Part shown: in pieces, positions 8,375 through 17,204 of the stretch
Layout of the letters: each line of letters opens with the position of its first letter
How positions within the stretch are numbered: the stretch's first letter is position 1
NCBI GenBank assembly: GCA_002493905.1
Contig: DLAJ01000024.1
Coordinates: forward strand, 1 to 40,701
Direction of reading: 5' to 3'
DNA: 40,701 bases
From: Lachnospiraceae bacterium UBA7050
GTDB taxonomy: Bacteria; Bacillota; Clostridia; Lachnospirales; Lachnospiraceae
Translations under genes and position numbers: made by a program
The notes under the pieces: model-generated
Told to the model about the DNA's origin: nothing
Databases searched by the model: none
What the model saw: the letters and a program-made list of their open reading frames with translations, nothing else

Positions 8375-9283
8375 TTACAGTTCCCGCAGCGAAAGCGGGC
8401 CTGCAATGCACTCTCTCATCACAAAAAGCGTATTATCCTTTTTTACCTCCACACGCCATTTTATCAGGGAAATCTCACAATTCTCAATTTCCAGACAGGT
8501 GATAGACCCCGGATGCACACAGCTCCCGGTATTGAAATACCGTGTATCAGAATCGCCGAGTACCGGGCGGTGCGTATGACCCGCAATCAGATAGCATTGA
8601 TGTTTGACCGCCCAATTTGAAAGACGTTTTTCACTCCTGCTCCTGCACTGATAATTCTTGGCGGCACTCGTCGGGTCCAGCACGCCGATCTGTTCCAGCG
8701 GCTTCCACACATAGCGTACCAGAAAGCGCGACAGCTTCCACAGCGTGGAATTCAGAAAATCCGCCTGATTTCCATGCGTCAGATATAATTCCAGACAGTG
8801 CGGCTCCGCACGCTCCCCACCGCATCTGCATCGCGGTGCCGGACAGGCTTTCTGCTGTGCGGATAGTCCTTCTTTGTCTCCCGTACAGCCGCACAATTTT
8901 ATAATGATGCCCGCATAATGCGGTATGCGCCGGTTTTCCTTCATCTCATGGTCATGATTTCCGTACAGCATGTATAAACGTTTCTCCTTTTCAAAAAGAG
9001 AAAGCACCGAAAACACATCCTCATGAATCTCATAAATGGCGTCAAAGCTGCGGTTTTCCCACAGCTCATCGCCATCACCAAGCTCCAGATACAAAAAACC
9101 CCTTTTGTAATAATAACGGAGAGCCGCCATATAAAGATTTTGATTTTTCAAAAAATTATCATTGGTATTTCCAACGCCGCGGTGGCAGTCGCCAAACAAA
9201 ACCATCTTTGAATCCGGATACAGTGCGAGTACAGGTGCATTTTGAAAGCTTTTATCCAGTCTTCTTTCACATCCTGACTTCAT
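8375..9283 (-). CDS. Calcineurin-like metallophosphoesterase
   Basis: A 302-aa cytosolic phosphoesterase with the full metal-binding set in order: GDCHRG (Asp32, His34), GDGDELW (Asp70), GNHDHE (Asn109-His110), HGNQAD and GHTHRP. These ligate a two-metal centre that hydrolyses phosphomono- or diesters. The family includes UDP-2,3-diacylglucosamine hydrolase-like and nucleotide phosphoesterases, and the substrate cannot be assigned. A Cys-rich insert (about 130-160, CGCTG to CRCGG) is unusual. It lies 10 nt downstream of the DUF4474 gene and is probably co-transcribed with it. AGGAGG precedes the ATG by about 13 nt. Confidence 0.88.
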   Translation of the reverse strand: MKSGCERRLDKSFQNAPVLALYPDSKMVLFGDCHRGVGNTNDNFLKNQNLYMAALRYYYKRGFLYLELGDGDELWENRSFDAIYEIHEDVFSVLSLFEKEKRLYMLYGNHDHEMKENRRIPHYAGIIIKLCGCTGDKEGLSAQQKACPAPRCRCGGERAEPHCLELYLTHGNQADFLNSTLWKLSRFLVRYVWKPLEQIGVLDPTSAAKNYQCRSRSEKRLSNWAVKHQCYLIAGHTHRPVLGDSDTRYFNTGSCVHPGSITCLEIENCEISLIKWRVEVKKDNTLFVMRECIAGPLSLREL

Positions 9284-9293
9284 TCTTCCCGTA

Positions 9294-10331
9294 TCACCTC
9301 CTGCATCCGCCGCCGTTCTTTTTGTATCTGCAGCAGCTCTCCCGATCTCCCGGACAGTTCTTTTTGCACCTGCAGCAGCTCTCCCGATCTCCCGGACAGT
9401 TCTTTTTACATCTCCGGCAGCACTTTTCTTTCTTATATCCGCGGCAGCTTTTCCGGCGGCAGCGCTCGCGTTTTTTGGTACACAGCATGCGCCTGATCAG
9501 ACGCGGCAGGCAGAAATAGAGGCAGAGCAGCCGGTCCATTCCACATTCAAACGGTTTTGTCACCCACAGAAACAGCTTACAGCATATTCTGTTTTTCCAC
9601 TGCACATAGCGGCAGCGCATTCTTCTGAAAAATGAAAGCCGACAGGAGGTACAGACGCGGAACAGAATCTGAACCTGAAGCCCCCGGACAGTACATTCCA
9701 CATCCCCCTGTTCACGCAGCGCCCCGACAAAAGCGTTAAGCATTTCCGCATTTGGGAATATCATTCCGGCCCGCATTTCCAGATCACGCGGCTCACAATA
9801 ATCCCCCATCCGAAACATCGTCAGCCACCAATGGCGTTCACATCTTTGACAGAGCGGTTTTCCCTTGTGATACAGCCGCACCGAAACCGGCAGCATCTCT
9901 TCATCTTCTACGCTGTGAAACAGCGCTGTTTTTCGGGAGATCGATGCAACCAGTCCGTCCGCCTTATAAATACCGACCTCACAGCCTGCATTGATCCCGT
10001 ACTGACCTTTCCAGAATTCAATCAGCCACGTTTTCTCCCGATAATCAAAATAGACCGGCATACAGTCAAACACCATGCCGAAGCGCGCTGCATACCGGTC
10101 ATACAACGCCGTATAACCAAACCTGCGCTGAGGCGCGTCAATGAGCGTTGAATAACAATCCTGCGAGCGGTCATAACAATAACCAAACGGCGAAATGAGC
10201 GCCTCCACCATCTCAAGCCGTTCTCCGCAGGACATGGCGCACACCTTTTTTCGTGCTTTTCTTCTTCGGTAACCGCAAAAAAGAAGTACAAAAAGAACAA
10301 TTGCGAGCATGCATCCAAATATCAAATACAT
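9294..10331 (-). CDS. DUF4474 membrane-anchored protein with Cys/Lys/Arg-rich repeat tail
   Basis: A 345-aa protein. An N-terminal transmembrane helix (about 2-20) is followed by a basic stretch and a DUF4474 domain. That domain is recognised by GYCYDRSQDCY, FGYTALYDRYA, DCMPVYFDY and LIEFWKGQYG. The domain is common in Clostridia and its function is unknown. The C-terminal 110 residues are extremely rich in Cys, Arg and Lys and end in a 14-residue repeat (CKKNCPGDRESCCR and variants), encoded by 42-bp DNA repeats. Such a tail could bind metal, DNA or acidic polymers; that is a guess. It is the first gene of a pair with the phosphoesterase. Confidence 0.8.
   Translation of the reverse strand: MYLIFGCMLAIVLFVLLFCGYRRRKARKKVCAMSCGERLEMVEALISPFGYCYDRSQDCYSTLIDAPQRRFGYTALYDRYAARFGMVFDCMPVYFDYREKTWLIEFWKGQYGINAGCEVGIYKADGLVASISRKTALFHSVEDEEMLPVSVRLYHKGKPLCQRCERHWWLTMFRMGDYCEPRDLEMRAGMIFPNAEMLNAFVGALREQGDVECTVRGLQVQILFRVCTSCRLSFFRRMRCRYVQWKNRICCKLFLWVTKPFECGMDRLLCLYFCLPRLIRRMLCTKKRERCRRKSCRGYKKEKCCRRCKKNCPGDRESCCRCKKNCPGDRESCCRYKKNGGGCRR
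9315..9440. repeat. 42-bp coding tandem repeats
   Basis: The segment beginning GTTCTTTTTG recurs at 9315, 9357 and 9399 (42-bp period), with CTCCCGATCTCCCGGACA shared by the first two units. It encodes the 14-residue Cys-rich repeat of the DUF4474 protein. The third unit diverges towards its end. Confidence 0.85.
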
Positions 10332-10506
10332 ACCATGACTCCAACCCTGTTTTCTATTATTGTATGCCGCATTCTTCCGTTTGCGACAAATTTCGGCATG
10401 TTTCTGAGTTTGCTGCGGTGTGTTTGATCATCGGCGGTAATCACCGTTCGCGCGCGCCGCACATATCTTAATAGCAAGGAAGAAAGCATGCAGGGCGGAT
10501 TCTCCT

Positions 10507-11187
10507 TTGAAACAGATTGCCATTGTCAGCCTTCATCAAAACCTCTCAGACTATACCAACATGATTACTTCCCTGCACTGCTCCTTCCGAATCATCCGGT
10601 GCACGGACTCTCTGTCTCCTCTCTGCGACGGACTGCTCCTGCCCGGTGACAGGGACTGCGCGCCTCTGCTTTATGGGCAAAAAAATAACGGTTCCCGGAA
10701 CATCTGTCTGGAAGAGGACCTGCTCCAGTTATCCGCGCTCGACTGTTACCGTCTCGCCGGTCGTCCCGTTCTTGGAATCGGCGCAGGCATGCACATCATC
10801 AATATCGCCTTCGGCGGCAGCATATGTCAGCATATCGGACATTACCCGCATGACGCCGTCCGCATCCGCAGTCCCCTTAAGCCCAAAGTGTTCGACCGCT
10901 GTCATGATACCACACTCAGCGAAGGAAGTATGCTCGAAGCGCTTTACGGCACCTCTCTCCTTGTCAACAGTTCCCACCATCAGGCGCTTGACCGTATTGG
11001 TTACCGCTTAGACTGCGTCCAGTCTGCATTCGACGGCTGCCCGGAGGCGGTTCTGCACCGCTCGCTTCCGATCATGGGCGTCCAGTGGCATCCCGAACGC
11101 CTGCTGCCAAAAGAAAATAAAACAGACTGCCCGTCCCCGCCTGCGGACGGCAGCCTGCTGTTCCGTTTGTTCCTCGCTTTTATCTGA
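10507..11187 (+). CDS. Class I glutamine amidotransferase-like protein lacking its nucleophile
   Basis: A 226-aa protein of the peptidase C26 / gamma-glutamyl-GABA hydrolase (PuuD) fold. Recognisable are PGDRDCAPLLYG, the nucleophile-elbow region PVLGIGAGMH, SSHHQAL, and the His-Glu segment GVQWHPERL (His195, Glu197). In active relatives the elbow reads GICRGMQ; here Gly92 replaces the nucleophilic Cys, so glutamine- or gamma-glutamyl hydrolysis is not expected. The start is a TTG, with GGGCGG about 8 nt upstream; no better start was found. The gene converges on the GH32 gene with a 4-bp gap. The 175 nt upstream (10332-10506) show no feature I can support. Confidence 0.72.
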   Translation: MKQIAIVSLHQNLSDYTNMITSLHCSFRIIRCTDSLSPLCDGLLLPGDRDCAPLLYGQKNNGSRNICLEEDLLQLSALDCYRLAGRPVLGIGAGMHIINIAFGGSICQHIGHYPHDAVRIRSPLKPKVFDRCHDTTLSEGSMLEALYGTSLLVNSSHHQALDRIGYRLDCVQSAFDGCPEAVLHRSLPIMGVQWHPERLLPKENKTDCPSPPADGSLLFRLFLAFI

Positions 11188-11191
11188 GTGA

Positions 11192-12649
11192 TCATTTGGA
11201 AGCCGTGCTTATGATCTCATATTTCACCACATTGATCTTCGCCGTACCGTCGCACCCAAACACAATGCGGTCCGCTTCCTGCGGCGTATAAATAACGGTG
11301 GTACTTACCTTTTCCCCGTCGTTCACAAATACTTCAATTGAATATTTATCCATGAGGAAACGCAGTTTTAACTTACCACCCGCCTCTTTAACCGCCATCG
11401 TTCTCTGGCAGACCACATCGGTCCGCAGTCCGGAATATGTCCGGTCCGTCAGAAGCAGCCCCTTCTTTTTACAGTACGTATAAGTCGTTGTATATGCTTC
11501 ATTATTTGCAACATCAATGGTAAACTCCCCAAAATGGTCCCCCGTGATCTCCACTGTCATATCAAGGACCCTGCCGCTCACCCCGGGCAGGCTTTTTGTG
11601 TCTGTAATCTCCACATCCTGATAACAGACTTCCTTTCCCCGGTACCGCTCGATTTCCCTGACCGGATTTTGGAAAATACGGTCTCCGCGTATTGTCAGTT
11701 CCCTCGGAACCGTCATCATGCCGTGCCACTTTTGCCCCTCCGGAAGCAGGTTCGTATGCCACGACTGCATCCATGCAATCAGGACTCTCCTTCCATCTGG
11801 GAGCGCCGTCGTCTGCGCCGCATAAAAATCAAATCCGAAATCCAGGGAATGCGGTTTCCCCTTTTCAAACGTATGATTTTCCCTGTCATAACGGCCGAGA
11901 AAATACACATTGTTATGCCCGTTATGGAACTCATATTTCTGCGCTTTCAGATTCTGTGGAGAACAGATGAGTACATGCTGCCCGTCCAATGCAAAAAAGT
12001 CCGGACACTCCCACGTTTCATGAAACGTCCCGTCGCCTCCCGCCAGCACACCCCGGTATTCCCATTTTTTCAAATCTCCGGAAGAAAACAGTACAACCTG
12101 TCCATCCCCGTTTTCACCGCAATTTCCGGCCGCAAGATAATAAACGCCGTCCTCCTCCCAGACTTTTGGGTCCCTGAAGTCCGTCCGGCTAAAGCCTTGG
12201 GGCAGTTCTTCTCCGCTTATGATCAATCCTTTTTTCTCATAAAAACTCCCGTCCCCGACCGCAAGACACTGATTCTGAACATCCCTTTCGTTCCCGTTTT
12301 CATCCGCTTCACGCCGTACCCCGGTGTATACGATCACATGTCTGCCGTCCGCCTCCATAGCGCTCCCGGAAAAGCATCCCGCCTCATCAAATTCCCGGTC
12401 CGGCGCCAAGGCAACGGGCTCATACTCCCAATGCAGCATGTCCCCGGAAGTCACATGCCCCCAATGCATCGGCCCCCACTTCGTATCATACGGATAAAAT
12501 TGAAAAAAAAGATGAACCTTTCCGCCGTACACCGAAAAACCGTTCGGATCGTTCATCCATCCGACCGGCGGCGTCACATGAAATACCGGTTTTTCCCTGT
12601 CATCCACACGATTTTGTCTAATGTATTCATCTGCCTGCACTGTATTCAT
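11192..12649 (-). CDS. GH32 beta-fructosidase (sucrose-6-phosphate hydrolase/invertase type)
   Basis: A 485-aa GH32 enzyme: a five-bladed propeller followed by a beta-sandwich. Key residues are the nucleophile Asp34 in WMNDPNG, the transition-state stabiliser Asp160 in FRDP, and the acid/base Glu214 in WECPD. It hydrolyses terminal beta-fructosides (sucrose, sucrose-6-phosphate or short fructans). No signal peptide is present, so it should act in the cytosol on imported sugar. No PTS or ABC sugar transporter is adjacent. The start at 12649 was chosen because AGGAG lies 6 nt upstream; the frame opens at 12688. Confidence 0.93.
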   Translation of the reverse strand: MNTVQADEYIRQNRVDDREKPVFHVTPPVGWMNDPNGFSVYGGKVHLFFQFYPYDTKWGPMHWGHVTSGDMLHWEYEPVALAPDREFDEAGCFSGSAMEADGRHVIVYTGVRREADENGNERDVQNQCLAVGDGSFYEKKGLIISGEELPQGFSRTDFRDPKVWEEDGVYYLAAGNCGENGDGQVVLFSSGDLKKWEYRGVLAGGDGTFHETWECPDFFALDGQHVLICSPQNLKAQKYEFHNGHNNVYFLGRYDRENHTFEKGKPHSLDFGFDFYAAQTTALPDGRRVLIAWMQSWHTNLLPEGQKWHGMMTVPRELTIRGDRIFQNPVREIERYRGKEVCYQDVEITDTKSLPGVSGRVLDMTVEITGDHFGEFTIDVANNEAYTTTYTYCKKKGLLLTDRTYSGLRTDVVCQRTMAVKEAGGKLKLRFLMDKYSIEVFVNDGEKVSTTVIYTPQEADRIVFGCDGTAKINVVKYEIISTASK

Positions 12650-12754
12650 GATTCTCCTCATTTCTGCGCAGCTTTTTGCGCATATCAAAATTCCTCCATC
12701 CTGTCATTACAGACAAGTACGGTGAAAACCTGCCTTCACTAGAGCGCATCTGAT

Positions 12755-13852
12755 TCATCCGCCCTGTTTCTTTGCCTCCCCCTTAAATGCATAGCGGAAC
12801 AGCTTTCCAAGCAGCTTTCCCATAAACTTTTTTTCCTCGGCATCCATTTCCTTATACGCCTCCAGAAGCGCTTTCACATGTTTCTTCCTGTCCTGATCAA
12901 ATTCAATCAGATCATCGACCTCAGCAGCTTTGATCAGATCAAACAAATCCTCGACAAACCGCATCATCTGGTCCTCAGGAAGCGACATGATCCACTCGTT
13001 CATTGCATGATCAAGGATTTTTCTGCCCTTATAAAGACTGTCGGAGCGCACAAAACGTCCTTCCCTCACAACCCATGTAAACGGGTCATGCTGCAAAAGC
13101 CCCGCCGCCACACTTTTCACCACCTGATAATGCTCCTGTGTCTGCAGCACCATTCCAATCACCGAAGACTGCGGAACGAATTTGCGGATGCGCGGGCGAA
13201 TCTCCGCATAGCGCCCCTTTTCCAACACCTCCGGGCGGAATCCGGGTCCGTCAAACGAATAAAAATGTAAAATCCGCTCCGCAATATCCTCCGCGCAGAA
13301 CAGTCCCGCATAGACCGCCAGATTCCCGCCCTTCGAATGTCCGCCGACATAAAACCTTCCTTTCATCCGGTCCGCAATCTGCGTCAGATAAATGACGCTG
13401 TAATCCTGGGAAGGAATAGAACCGCGGAATGCCATGCAGAAATCCTCTTTCCAGCCTACAATCGTCTCGTCCGTCCCCCGGAATGCAAGATACGGTCTCG
13501 CCCCGTCCGGAAAAAATGTCACGGCGCAGAACTGTGTCCCAATCTCCTCATCCACAATATCGACAAAATAATTCATCGTCATGGTTCCAAAGCGGACCGA
13601 GGATTTCATCAGATCAAACAGCTTTCGGTTGTTTTTTTCAAAACGTGTATCGGCAAACAGTTTTTCCCGCTCTGGATGGACCGCCAGTTCCGCAATACTG
13701 ACTGCCTGCCCATCCTCTTTTAACTTCGGCACAAGCCCCTCAAGCTTCAGATAACAGAACTGGGAGAGCAGCAGGCTGTCCACATCACAAAACGGCTTTT
13801 CCCGAAAACTCAGCTTTCCGTATGCACGCAGATATCCAAACACATTATTCAT
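12755..13852 (-). CDS. DUF2974 (Mbeg1-like) alpha/beta-hydrolase
   Basis: A 365-aa protein of the DUF2974/Mbeg1-like family. It has an AFRGTDETIVGWKEDF segment (about 123-138) and a nucleophile elbow GGHSKGG (Ser173), both typical of lipase-class-3-like alpha/beta-hydrolases, followed by SFDGPGF. The real substrates are unknown. The ATG overlaps the stop of the GH31 gene by 8 nt (ATGAATAA), so translation is coupled, although no biochemical link to glycan breakdown is known. Confidence 0.82.
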   Translation of the reverse strand: MNNVFGYLRAYGKLSFREKPFCDVDSLLLSQFCYLKLEGLVPKLKEDGQAVSIAELAVHPEREKLFADTRFEKNNRKLFDLMKSSVRFGTMTMNYFVDIVDEEIGTQFCAVTFFPDGARPYLAFRGTDETIVGWKEDFCMAFRGSIPSQDYSVIYLTQIADRMKGRFYVGGHSKGGNLAVYAGLFCAEDIAERILHFYSFDGPGFRPEVLEKGRYAEIRPRIRKFVPQSSVIGMVLQTQEHYQVVKSVAAGLLQHDPFTWVVREGRFVRSDSLYKGRKILDHAMNEWIMSLPEDQMMRFVEDLFDLIKAAEVDDLIEFDQDRKKHVKALLEAYKEMDAEEKKFMGKLLGKLFRYAFKGEAKKQGG

Positions 13853-15914
13853 AGATCTGATAATCTTTTCCTTCTCTGATAAACACGGGGATCACCGCAA
13901 GAGGCGCATCCGCCAGAACAGTCTGTCCACCATCGTAAACCTTCTTCGTTTTTGCCTCCGTCCACTTACAGCCCGCCGGCAGATACACTTCACGCGTCTC
14001 TACCCCCGCCTCCATGACGGGCGCTACTAAAAGGTCCGGTCCGAACATGTAGGCATCATCCACGTTCCATGCCTGCCCGTCCGACTGGAAATCGTAGAAC
14101 AGCGGGCGCATGACGGGCGCTCCCGTCTCATGTGCCGCGCGCATGCATTCCCTGATATATGGGCGTAAGCGTTCGCGGAGCAAAAGATAGCTTTTTAATA
14201 TTTCGTAATTGTCCTCCCCGAAGCTCCAGACCTCATTGTCCTGTCCCGACGTCAGCTGGCGCACCCCGTTGATATACTCCTGTTCCCTCTCATACCACGG
14301 GGAACGCTCCCCATGCATGCGGAACACAGGGCAGAAACAGCCCCACGCGAACCATCTGACAAGCAGTTCACGGAATGCAGGGTCTGCAATGTCACCGCCC
14401 ATGAATCCGCCAATATCGGAACACCACCACGGAATACCCGCAAGCGCCATGTTTAAGCCCGCCTGAAGCTGCTCCCGCATCGAGCGGAACGAGGAATAAA
14501 TGTCGCCGGACCAGGTAAGCGCGCCGTATTTCTGGCTCCCCGCCCACGCACAGCGCACAAGGCTCAATATTTCTGTTTCTCCCTCCGCCTTTAATCCATC
14601 GTAAAATCCCTTGATATATCCGACCGGATATACATTGGAACACTGCGCGGCGGGACCCGCATAGTAGCGGTAATTATCAAAATCATAGGGGCCGTATTCC
14701 GGTTCCGCCTCATCCAGCCAGAAAACACGGATTCCCTTTTGATAATAGTTTTCCTTACATTTCTCCCAGACAAATTTCTGCGCCCCCGGATGGGTCGCGT
14801 CATAAAAAACAGTATTACCCATCCATGTCATATGATTCTGATTACCGCGGTCGGCGCGCACGAGATACCCTTTGTCCGACATCTCGCTGAAATTCTCACT
14901 CTTCTCGTCAATCGTCGGCCAGACAGAAACGACAGTCTCGATACCAAGTTCCTTTAATTCTTTTACCATTGCTTCCGGGTCCGGCCAGTCGCGCGGCTCA
15001 AATTTGAAATCGCCCTGTCTCGTCCAATGAAAGAAGTCCACAACAATCGCATCCATCGGCAGTCCGCGGCGCTTGTGCTCTCTCGCGACTTTAAGCAGTT
15101 CTTCCTGTGTGCGGTAGCGCAGCTTGCACTGCCAATAGCCAAGTCCGTACTCCGGCATCATCGGCGTCCGTCCGGTTACGGCGCTGTACTGCTCTTCTAT
15201 TTCCGCAATGCTGTCTCCCGCTGTGATATAATAATCCATTTTTTTCGTGCTCACCGCATGCCATTCCGTCTTGTTGGAAGCAAATACCACATTGCCGATT
15301 GCCGGATTGTTCCACAAAAATCCGTATCCGCGGCTCGATACCATAAACGGCACGCTCGACTGTCCGTTTCTGTGCGCAAGTTCCAAGGAGGCGCCTTTTT
15401 TGTTTAAGTTCTTCTCCTGATACTGACCCATACCGAAGATCATCTCGTCATCAAACGCCTCAAAACGCGCTGTCAGCTCAAAATCATTCGTACTCATGAT
15501 GGGCTTTAACTCCCTCGCATCCACACGCAGGGAAACGCTGTAACGATTGATGCGGTTACGGTTCCTCCAATATTCCTCCGTCAGCAGCTCACCCTTCTGG
15601 TTATAAAAAGAAATCCACCCCTCCGGATTCACTTTAGCCGTGATCTTTCCATTTGTGATCTCAGCTAAAGTCCCCGTCTGGTGATATTTTTTCCACTCCT
15701 CGCCCGCATACCACGGGTCGGTGACATCCACTTCCTCAAACGTGATTTCAGGTGTGATTTCCTCAACAGGCTCTGTAAGCGCCCAGTCCCCCGCGTCCAT
15801 CTGCGCCTCTTTGGTCATGCGCACGCGCAGCGCGTTTTTTCCCCACGGTTCAATCCACACCTGAACCGCCCCGTCAAGGATCATTAATCTGTTTTTATTC
15901 TGCGTCAGTCTCAT
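13845..15914 (-). CDS. GH31 alpha-glycosidase (alpha-xylosidase/alpha-glucosidase type)
   Basis: A 689-aa GH31 enzyme. It has an N-terminal beta-sandwich (about 1-240), then the (beta/alpha)8 barrel with nucleophile Asp401 in the motif FWLDEAEPE and acid/base Asp471 in TWSGDIYSSF. The IPWWCSDIGGF segment and the YicI-like short architecture suggest an alpha-xylosidase or related alpha-glycosidase. No signal peptide is seen, so it acts on imported oligosaccharides. GGGAGGG precedes the ATG. It is first in an operon with DUF2974. Confidence 0.92.
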   Translation of the reverse strand: MRLTQNKNRLMILDGAVQVWIEPWGKNALRVRMTKEAQMDAGDWALTEPVEEITPEITFEEVDVTDPWYAGEEWKKYHQTGTLAEITNGKITAKVNPEGWISFYNQKGELLTEEYWRNRNRINRYSVSLRVDARELKPIMSTNDFELTARFEAFDDEMIFGMGQYQEKNLNKKGASLELAHRNGQSSVPFMVSSRGYGFLWNNPAIGNVVFASNKTEWHAVSTKKMDYYITAGDSIAEIEEQYSAVTGRTPMMPEYGLGYWQCKLRYRTQEELLKVAREHKRRGLPMDAIVVDFFHWTRQGDFKFEPRDWPDPEAMVKELKELGIETVVSVWPTIDEKSENFSEMSDKGYLVRADRGNQNHMTWMGNTVFYDATHPGAQKFVWEKCKENYYQKGIRVFWLDEAEPEYGPYDFDNYRYYAGPAAQCSNVYPVGYIKGFYDGLKAEGETEILSLVRCAWAGSQKYGALTWSGDIYSSFRSMREQLQAGLNMALAGIPWWCSDIGGFMGGDIADPAFRELLVRWFAWGCFCPVFRMHGERSPWYEREQEYINGVRQLTSGQDNEVWSFGEDNYEILKSYLLLRERLRPYIRECMRAAHETGAPVMRPLFYDFQSDGQAWNVDDAYMFGPDLLVAPVMEAGVETREVYLPAGCKWTEAKTKKVYDGGQTVLADAPLAVIPVFIREGKDYQIYE

Positions 15915-15962
15915 TTACACCCTCCCGGTTGGTTGATTATGTTTATAAAAATTTGTGTACCC

Positions 15963-16056
15963 GCGAGTTTCGCGCCAGCGAAATCTCGCAAAGAACGCGA
16001 AGCGTTATTTTCTATAGAAATTCATGTTCCCGGAAGAATTACGTCAGCAATTCTTC
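15963..16056. repeat. Array of small inverted repeats between GH31 and the NdpA-like gene
   Basis: Successive stems are GCGAG-TTTCGC/GCGAAA-CTCGC (about 15963-15989), AACGC/GCGTT, the 12-bp palindrome TTTCTATAGAAA, and GAAGAATT/AATTCTTC (16033-16040 with 16049-16056). The first and last stems enclose related loops (CGCGCCAGCG and ACGTCAGC). Confidence 0.6.
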
Positions 16057-16057
16057 G

Positions 16058-16088
16058 AAAAGATTGGCGCATTTGCGCCAATCTTTTT
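16058..16088. terminator. Terminator of the NdpA-like gene
   Basis: AAAAGATTGGCGC pairs with GCGCCAATCTTTT around ATTT, and starts at the stop codon of the minus-strand gene. It has A/T runs on both sides, so it can work in both directions. Confidence 0.85.
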
Positions 16089-17109
16089 AGAGCCTTGCCG
16101 TCAGATGTCCGATATTCTTGATATAGACGGACACGGTTCCGTCCTCGTTGGTGATAAATTCCACGCTGCCCGGATCGCGGTACTGCTCCATCGGAATCTT
16201 GATCTCAATCCCGGTATCGGTCACCAGACATTGCTTTTCATATTTGCGGATTGTCTTTTCGCTCTGGGGACGCACAGTCTCCTTCACCATATCATATTTT
16301 TCCATGCGCTCTTCAAAGCTGTCAATTAAAGTCGGCGTCTCCTCAAAGATTTTCTGTGCAATTTCCTCCACCGCGAAGCTTCCCTGCTCTGCAAGCGTCT
16401 CGTTGATAATGCTTTTCGCGCGCATATGCTCCTCGTACTGGCGCTCCTCTTCAAACGCCTCATTCTGCACGCTCTCAACCGCACGCGCAACAAGCGCAAG
16501 CTTCGTCTTGTGCGACATGTGCACCGCACATTTTAAGAACAGATAGGAAAAATAATTCGTCTTTTCCCCGTTCACCTCATATTTCTTTTCCACAAGCCGT
16601 ACGGAACAGTCGGCAAGATCAATGATCGCAGCTTCGGTCACACGCTGCGTAAGCGTCGGCAAAAGCGCACGGTACAGAAAGATCTCATTGCTGTTGCCGT
16701 CTTCCCCCGCCATCGTCCGGTGTGTGTAGGATTCCTTATAATTCATTTTCAGAAGTGCTAAGTATTCATGTTCCCTGCTGCCGAAGCGCACGACAAAAAA
16801 GTCCGCCGACGGAATGTCGGGATTGGAAGACAGAATCCCATACAGCAGGGAAGCGATGTCCTTGCTGACCGCAACAAAATCCTCCTCCTGATACCCGGAA
16901 AGCATCTGATAAATTTCCGACTGCTCTTTATGGAACTCACATTCTTTACACTCATCCCCCGAATCCACGCGCGCAATATGCTCTTTTAAGAATTCCGCAA
17001 GATCCGCCCCATATTCCGTTTCTTTATCCGCCAGTACCGGCATTCCCGCATTTCCATCCAATATATGAACGATGACTCTGCGCAGATAAATTTCCTCTTT
17101 GATGATCAT
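16087..17109 (-). CDS. NdpA-like nucleoid-associated protein
   Basis: A 340-aa protein matching the 37-kDa nucleoid-associated (NdpA/YejK, PF04245) family in length and layout. Features are an early LRRVIVHILD strand, a Cys pair CKEC near residue 54, a central SADFFVVRFG strand, and a C-terminal NEDGTVSVYIKNIG segment. E. coli NdpA associates with the nucleoid; the role in Clostridia is not established. GGGAGGAG lies 13 nt before the ATG. It is likely monocistronic. Confidence 0.72.
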   Translation of the reverse strand: MIIKEEIYLRRVIVHILDGNAGMPVLADKETEYGADLAEFLKEHIARVDSGDECKECEFHKEQSEIYQMLSGYQEEDFVAVSKDIASLLYGILSSNPDIPSADFFVVRFGSREHEYLALLKMNYKESYTHRTMAGEDGNSNEIFLYRALLPTLTQRVTEAAIIDLADCSVRLVEKKYEVNGEKTNYFSYLFLKCAVHMSHKTKLALVARAVESVQNEAFEEERQYEEHMRAKSIINETLAEQGSFAVEEIAQKIFEETPTLIDSFEERMEKYDMVKETVRPQSEKTIRKYEKQCLVTDTGIEIKIPMEQYRDPGSVEFITNEDGTVSVYIKNIGHLTARL

Positions 17110-17204
17110 GTTTCTTTTGTTCTCCTCCCGTATCAGGCATTTCGCTTTTGCATTCCGCTTTTATATTTCTCTTTTGCGATCCGCTTTTGGCGCCCCGTAT
17201 TTTA

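Noticed and set aside
7891..8620. Two long plus-strand frames (203 and 224 aa)
   Set aside because: They run opposite the radical SAM and phosphoesterase genes and have biased, low-complexity composition; no ribosome sites.
9315..9440. CRISPR or regulatory repeat
   Set aside because: The 42-bp repeats are in frame within a gene and encode a 14-residue protein repeat.
11534..12742. 402-aa open frame on the plus strand
   Set aside because: It lies opposite the GH32 gene, which has all catalytic motifs; the plus-strand product is Pro/Arg/His-rich with no domain.
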